Shown in pieces: positions 60,876 through 64,000 of a stretch of DNA of 64,000 nucleotides. The notes beneath the pieces were generated by a model. It did no database searches. It had not been told where the DNA came from and saw only the letters and a list, made by a program, of their open reading frames with translations. This stretch comes from PALSA-505 sp963762615 (GTDB taxonomy: Bacteria; Actinomycetota; Actinomycetes; Streptosporangiales; Streptosporangiaceae), in assembly GCA_963762615.1 (NCBI GenBank), contig CAVXLG010000001.1, forward strand, positions 1 to 64,000, given 5' to 3'. Position numbers and translations under genes: made by a program. Position 1 is the first letter of the stretch; every line of letters starts with the position of its first letter.

Positions 60876-61723
60876 TCCGCCGGGTAGACGACCACGCGGC
60901 GGTCGGGGTCCTCACCCTCCGACTCGCTGCGCAGCCCGGCCGCCGCGACCGCATCGTGCACGATCTTCCGCTCGAAGGCGGTCATCGGCGTCAGCCGCTT
61001 CGGCTCGCCCGTCTGCCGCACCTCGTCGGCCGCGTCCCGGCCGACCTCGGTCAGCTCCTCCCGGCGGCGGGCGCGGTAGCCGCCCACGTCCAGCATCATC
61101 CTGGTCCGCTCGCCGGTCTGCCGCTGCACGGCCAGCCTGGTCAGCTCCTGCAGGGCCTCGAGGACGACGCCCCTGGTCCCGACGAGCTCGCCGAGCGCCC
61201 CGCCGACCACCGACACCAGGGCCCGGTCGCCCTCGACGTCCATGTCGATGTCACCGTCGAGGTCGGCGATGTCCAGCAGCCCTTCCACGTAATCGGCGGC
61301 TATCTCGCCTTCCTGCTCGAGATCTGCCACGGTGACCCCCGGGCCGCGCTCCCCGTCCTCGCTCACGGCACCGTCGGACCAGGCCGGCCCGTCGGGCGGG
61401 CCGCCGTGAGTGGCAGGATCCCCGGCGTCCGCGGGGTCTTCCAGGTCCGCTTCGCCCGCCTCGCCGGCCAGGTCGCCGGGCGTGGCCTGATCCCCGGCGT
61501 CTCCGGGGTCTTCCAGGTCCGCTTCGTCCGCCTCGCCGGCCAGGTCGCCGGGCGTGGCCTGATCCCCGGCGTCCGCGGGGTCTTCCAGGTCCGCTTCGTC
61601 CGCCTCGCCGGCCAGGTCGCCGGGCGTGGCCTGATCCCCGGGATAATCCTCGCCGGGCGCGCCTTCCGCCGGGCTGGACAGGGTCTCTTCCCGCGTCCCC
61701 GCCGCGCTTTCCCCATGACTCAT
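60872..61723 (-). CDS. jag: Jag/KhpB RNA-binding protein with acidic tandem-repeat tail
   Basis: 283 residues from ATG 61723. The C-terminal half has the KH domain (VEGDRALVSVVGGALGELVG, TRGVVLEALQELTRLAVQRQ) and R3H domain (LTPMTAFERKIVHDAVAAAG, then DPDRRVVVYP). The N-terminal 130 residues are very acidic and hold three 24-residue repeats (GDQATPGDLAGEADEADLED). KhpB with KhpA binds RNA and influences cell division and wall growth. The Jag_N domain is not seen. It lies between yidC and rsmG, as is standard. Confidence 0.9.
   Translation of the reverse strand: MSHGESAAGTREETLSSPAEGAPGEDYPGDQATPGDLAGEADEADLEDPADAGDQATPGDLAGEADEADLEDPGDAGDQATPGDLAGEAGEADLEDPADAGDPATHGGPPDGPAWSDGAVSEDGERGPGVTVADLEQEGEIAADYVEGLLDIADLDGDIDMDVEGDRALVSVVGGALGELVGTRGVVLEALQELTRLAVQRQTGERTRMMLDVGGYRARRREELTEVGRDAADEVRQTGEPKRLTPMTAFERKIVHDAVAAAGLRSESEGEDPDRRVVVYPAE
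61417..61632. repeat. Three 72-bp tandem repeats inside jag
   Basis: Copies at 61417-61488, 61489-61560 and 61561-61632, nearly identical, each coding 24 acidic residues; a fourth begins at 61633 and stops after nine bases. Unit length is a multiple of three, so copy number can change without breaking the frame. Confidence 0.92.
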
Positions 61724-61837
61724 GGCACGATCTCCGTTCCCATCCGCCGCCAGGTGCGGAACGTCATCCGTAGCTGCGCAGATCCTCGCCGACCAGGTTC
61801 GTGCGCGCCGGCGATCCGCCGCGCACGGGCGAGCCGG

Positions 61838-63103
61838 TCATCGCTTGCCCGTGCGCTTGCTCCGCGACTGCTTTTGCCGCTGCTGCCTGACCAGCGTGAC
61901 CTCGGGCGGCTCGGGGGCCGCCGCCTCGGGCTCGGCGCGCCCCTTGACCAGCTTGCGCAGCCGCCCGCTGCTCCCGTTCGGGGTCGGCGGCGGTATGCCG
62001 AGCGTGGCCGGCTCGGCCTTCACCGCGGCAGGCTTCTTCCCGGTCGCCGGCTGCTTCGGCGCCGACTGGCTCGCCGTGGTTCCCGGCTGCCGGCCGGAGG
62101 CGGACGACTTGGCCGCTGCGGCTGGCTGCCCGGCGGCGGCCTTCGCGGTCCCGGCGGGCTTGCCCGCAGCGGCACCAGGCTTGGCGGCCGACCCTGTCCG
62201 CCGTGCCGCCTGCGCGTTCCCGGCCTTCGCCCGGCCCGCCTGCGTGCTCCCGGCCTTCGCCCGCGCCGCGGGCTGGATCGCAGCGGCGGGTGCCTTGCCG
62301 GGCACCCCGGCCCCGGCTGTCGCGGGCGCGGGCGCCTTGTCCAGCGGCGGAATCTTCTTGAACAGGAAGTACTGCTGGCCGAGCTGCCAGATGTTCGAGG
62401 TCATCCAGTACAGGACCAGGCCGAACTGCCAGTACAGGCCGCTGAGCGCGAACAGCGGCGCGATGTAGACCATGTACTTCTGCGCGCCCGCCATCGGGTT
62501 GTCATCGCCGGCGGTCGGGTTCTGCATCAGGCCGCGCTTCATGCTCTGCCGCACCGACAGGAAGGTCGTCACCGCGCTGATCACGACGGTGATCCCGATC
62601 ACGACCTTGACATTGCCCGCGGTCGGAGGGTGCTGGAAGAGGAACTTCGAGGAGATGGTGGCGCCGAAGATCTTGGCGCTGTTGGCCTGGTGGACGACCA
62701 GCGGCGTCAGGCCGTACAGAGCCTTGTCCTCGGACATCGCGCGCAGCACGTTCAGCAGGGCGAACCACAGCGGAAGCTGGGCGACGAGCGGCAGGCACCC
62801 GGAGAGCGGGTTGGCCCCGTGCTCCTTGTACAGCTTCATCATCTCTTCTTGAAGCTTCTGCTTGTCTCCCTTGTAGCGCTTGCGCAGCGCCTGCAGCTCC
62901 GGCGCGAGCGCGATCATCTTGCGCTGGGAGTGCATCTGCTTGACGAACAGCGGCAGCAGCGCCAGCCGCATCAAGACGACGAGGACGACGATCACCAGTG
63001 CCCACGTCACGCCGCTCGCCGGGCCGAAGGGCACGGCGAGGACCGCGTGGATGTGCATGATCAGCCACCCGACGAGGTCGTACAGCGGGTTGAGGATGCC
63101 CAC
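61838..63103 (-). CDS. yidC: Membrane protein insertase YidC
   Basis: 421 residues from GTG 63103. Actinobacterial YidC: helices ASGVTWALVIVVLVVLMRLA (with the conserved positive Arg in the hydrophilic groove), QMHSQRKMIALAPELQALRK, LPLVAQLPLWFALLNVLRAM, VVIGITVVISAVTTFLSVRQ and LFALSGLYWQFGLVLYWMTS. A long Ala/Lys/Pro-rich basic tail from about 270 (typical ribosome-binding extension) ends QRQKQSRSKRTGKR. It inserts and folds membrane proteins with or without Sec. It starts three bases after yidD. Confidence 0.93.
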   Translation of the reverse strand: MGILNPLYDLVGWLIMHIHAVLAVPFGPASGVTWALVIVVLVVLMRLALLPLFVKQMHSQRKMIALAPELQALRKRYKGDKQKLQEEMMKLYKEHGANPLSGCLPLVAQLPLWFALLNVLRAMSEDKALYGLTPLVVHQANSAKIFGATISSKFLFQHPPTAGNVKVVIGITVVISAVTTFLSVRQSMKRGLMQNPTAGDDNPMAGAQKYMVYIAPLFALSGLYWQFGLVLYWMTSNIWQLGQQYFLFKKIPPLDKAPAPATAGAGVPGKAPAAAIQPAARAKAGSTQAGRAKAGNAQAARRTGSAAKPGAAAGKPAGTAKAAAGQPAAAAKSSASGRQPGTTASQSAPKQPATGKKPAAVKAEPATLGIPPPTPNGSSGRLRKLVKGRAEPEAAAPEPPEVTLVRQQRQKQSRSKRTGKR

Positions 63104-63106
63104 CTA

Positions 63107-63418
63107 CTAGCTCCCTTGCGCTCTCGCCGACACGGTCCGCCTGGTGCGGCGTGGCGGTACCGGGTCATACCCGCCCGGGTGGAACGGATGGCACCGGCCG
63201 ATCCTGCGTACCGCGAGCCAGCCTCCGCGCAGCGCGCCGTGCTCGGCGAGCGCCTGCAGCGCATAGGCACTGCACGACGGCGCGAACCTGCACCGCGGCA
63301 TGAGCAGCCAGCTCACGCCGCGCTGGTAGCCGCGCACCGCCAGCATGAGCAGCCGCGCCGCGCCGGACGGCCGGGGAGCGGCGGCAGCCGCGGCCCGGAC
63401 ATCTGGCTCCCGCGTCAT
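63107..63418 (-). CDS. yidD: Membrane protein insertion efficiency factor YidD
   Basis: 103 residues from ATG 63418, which overlaps the expected rnpA stop by one base (TGATG). Conserved YidD core: RGVSWLLMPRCRFAPSCSAY with its Cys pair, HGALRGGWLAVRRIGRCHPF and HPGGYDPVPP. The N-terminal 20 residues are Ala/Pro-rich. It aids YidC/Sec insertion at the inner membrane. As given, the frame is open through from rnpA, producing an apparent fusion; see rnpA. Confidence 0.92.
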   Translation of the reverse strand: MTREPDVRAAAAAAPRPSGAARLLMLAVRGYQRGVSWLLMPRCRFAPSCSAYALQALAEHGALRGGWLAVRRIGRCHPFHPGGYDPVPPRRTRRTVSARAQGS

Positions 63419-63781
63419 CACTGGTGCAGCGCCCCAACCTGCCGCCGCAGCAAAGTGCCCATTACCAGGTCGAGCTCGGCGGCAAGAATCCGCCTGGCGT
63501 GCGGCCGCGGCCGAGGGATGGGCGCGGACAACTAGCAGGCTACCTCCCGGCAGGGAGTCCAGATAACCGCGGGCCAGATGTCTCAGCCGACGGCGCACCG
63601 TATTGCGCACCACCGCCCCGCCCACGGCCCGGCTCACCACGAACCCGACCCGGGCCGGCTCGTCCCGGTCGTCGCGGACCAGCAGGTGACCGGTCACCAG
63701 GCGGCGCCCCGACCTGCTACCGCGGCGCACGGCCATGGTGAACTCGGCGTGCCGCCGCATACGCGCCTGCGCTGGAAGCAT
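63418..63781 (-). CDS. rnpA: Ribonuclease P protein component, apparent +1 frameshift near the end
   Basis: From ATG 63781: MRRHAEFTMAVRRGSRSGRR, LLVRDDRDEPARVGFVVSRA and the RNR box AVVRNTVRRRLRHLARGYLD are typical RnpA. After VVRAHPSAAAARQ the natural C-terminal helix ILAAELDLVMGTLLRRQVGA followed by LHQ and TGA (63420-63418) is in another frame, fitting one extra base near 63490-63497. Read without that change, the frame runs on into yidD, giving a 224-residue RnpA-YidD fusion. RnpA assists the RNA subunit in removing tRNA 5' leaders. A base error is the simplest explanation. Confidence 0.88.
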
Positions 63782-63815
63782 CGGCGGCCTGCCCGGGTGC
63801 CGGTGGCCAGGCCCG

Positions 63816-63953
63816 TCAGGCGCTCAGCCGCGCGCGCCCCTTGCGCCTGCGCGCGGCGAGCACCGCCCGCCCGGCGCGGGTGCGCATCCGCAGGCGGAAT
63901 CCGTGCTTCTTCGCGCGACGGCGGTTGTTCGGCTGAAAAGTACGCTTGCTCAC
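63816..63953 (-). CDS. rpmH: 50S ribosomal protein bL34
   Basis: 45 residues from GTG 63953, with GGAG 6 bases upstream; TGA at 63818-63816. The sequence is canonical: VSKRTFQPNNRRRAKKHGFR, LRMRTRAGRAVLAARRRKGR, ARLSA. It is the first gene of the rpmH-rnpA-yidD-yidC-jag-rsmG run leading away from oriC; dnaA should be transcribed in the opposite direction beyond the window edge. Confidence 0.95.
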   Translation of the reverse strand: MSKRTFQPNNRRRAKKHGFRLRMRTRAGRAVLAARRRKGRARLSA

Positions 63954-64000
63954 TGAGGGCTCCAGATGCGGTGCTTTGGCTCACGCCCCACCGCCCGGGC

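Noticed and set aside
61417..61632. CRISPR-like array
   Set aside because: The 72-bp units are contiguous without unique spacers and are in frame within jag.
60956..63535. 859-residue plus-strand open frame over jag and yidC
   Set aside because: Shadow of jag, yidC and yidD in high-GC DNA; the translation is repetitive Arg/Gly/Pro without domains.

Overview
The window is very GC-rich and reads as an actinobacterial chromosome next to the replication origin. From about 28.8 kb to the right end it carries the block found beside oriC in Streptomyces-like actinomycetes: dnaB, rplI, rpsR, ssb, rpsF, a penicillin-binding protein, a PadR regulator with ino1, the CCA-adding enzyme, murJ, sigM with its anti-sigma factor, trxB-trxA, parA-parB with two parS sites, rsmG, jag, yidC, yidD, rnpA and rpmH. 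dnaA and oriC should lie just beyond position 64000. The exact genus cannot be read from this window; an actinomycete of the Streptosporangiales or Streptomycetales type fits best.

Layout. 1-5.4 kb is a decayed accessory zone: an ISAzo13-type transposase remnant, a phospholipase C-type gene broken by single-base shifts, a DUF1707 remnant, a broken tyrosine recombinase and the 3' half of a tRNA-Ser(GCU). 5.6-11 kb holds cargo-like genes: a CmtR/CadI/cation-transporter metal cassette, two NTF2-like proteins, a VOC protein and an epoxide hydrolase. 11.3-18.8 kb is a compact pSAM2-type actinomycete integrative and conjugative element (AICE): HAD hydrolase, GntR regulator, Pra, two small proteins, FtsK-like Tra, a zinc-ribbon peptide, RepSA, Xis and Int, ending at an intact tRNA-Arg(ACG). 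19-24.4 kb holds metabolic and regulatory genes (an ECF42-type sigma factor with its DGPF partner, a BKACE enzyme, a broken FAD oxidoreductase). 24.65-64 kb is the origin-proximal core.

The most striking feature is dnaB. It encodes 1383 residues because two inteins sit in both classical DnaB insertion sites: a 508-residue class 3-type intein inside the Walker A loop and a 425-residue class 1-type intein before the SIEQDSD motif. Exteins alone sum to 450 residues, a normal helicase. The first intein also carries a cysteine-rich, double zinc-finger-like insertion between its two LAGLIDADG motifs. The dnaB upstream region has two perfect DnaA boxes.

Caution: at least five housekeeping or core genes (rpsF, ssb, rnpA, the PBP and the anti-sigma factor) are interrupted by what look like single-base indels, and several 'pseudogenes' are otherwise well preserved. 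This makes base-level sequence errors a serious possibility, and every frameshift call here should be read with that in mind.
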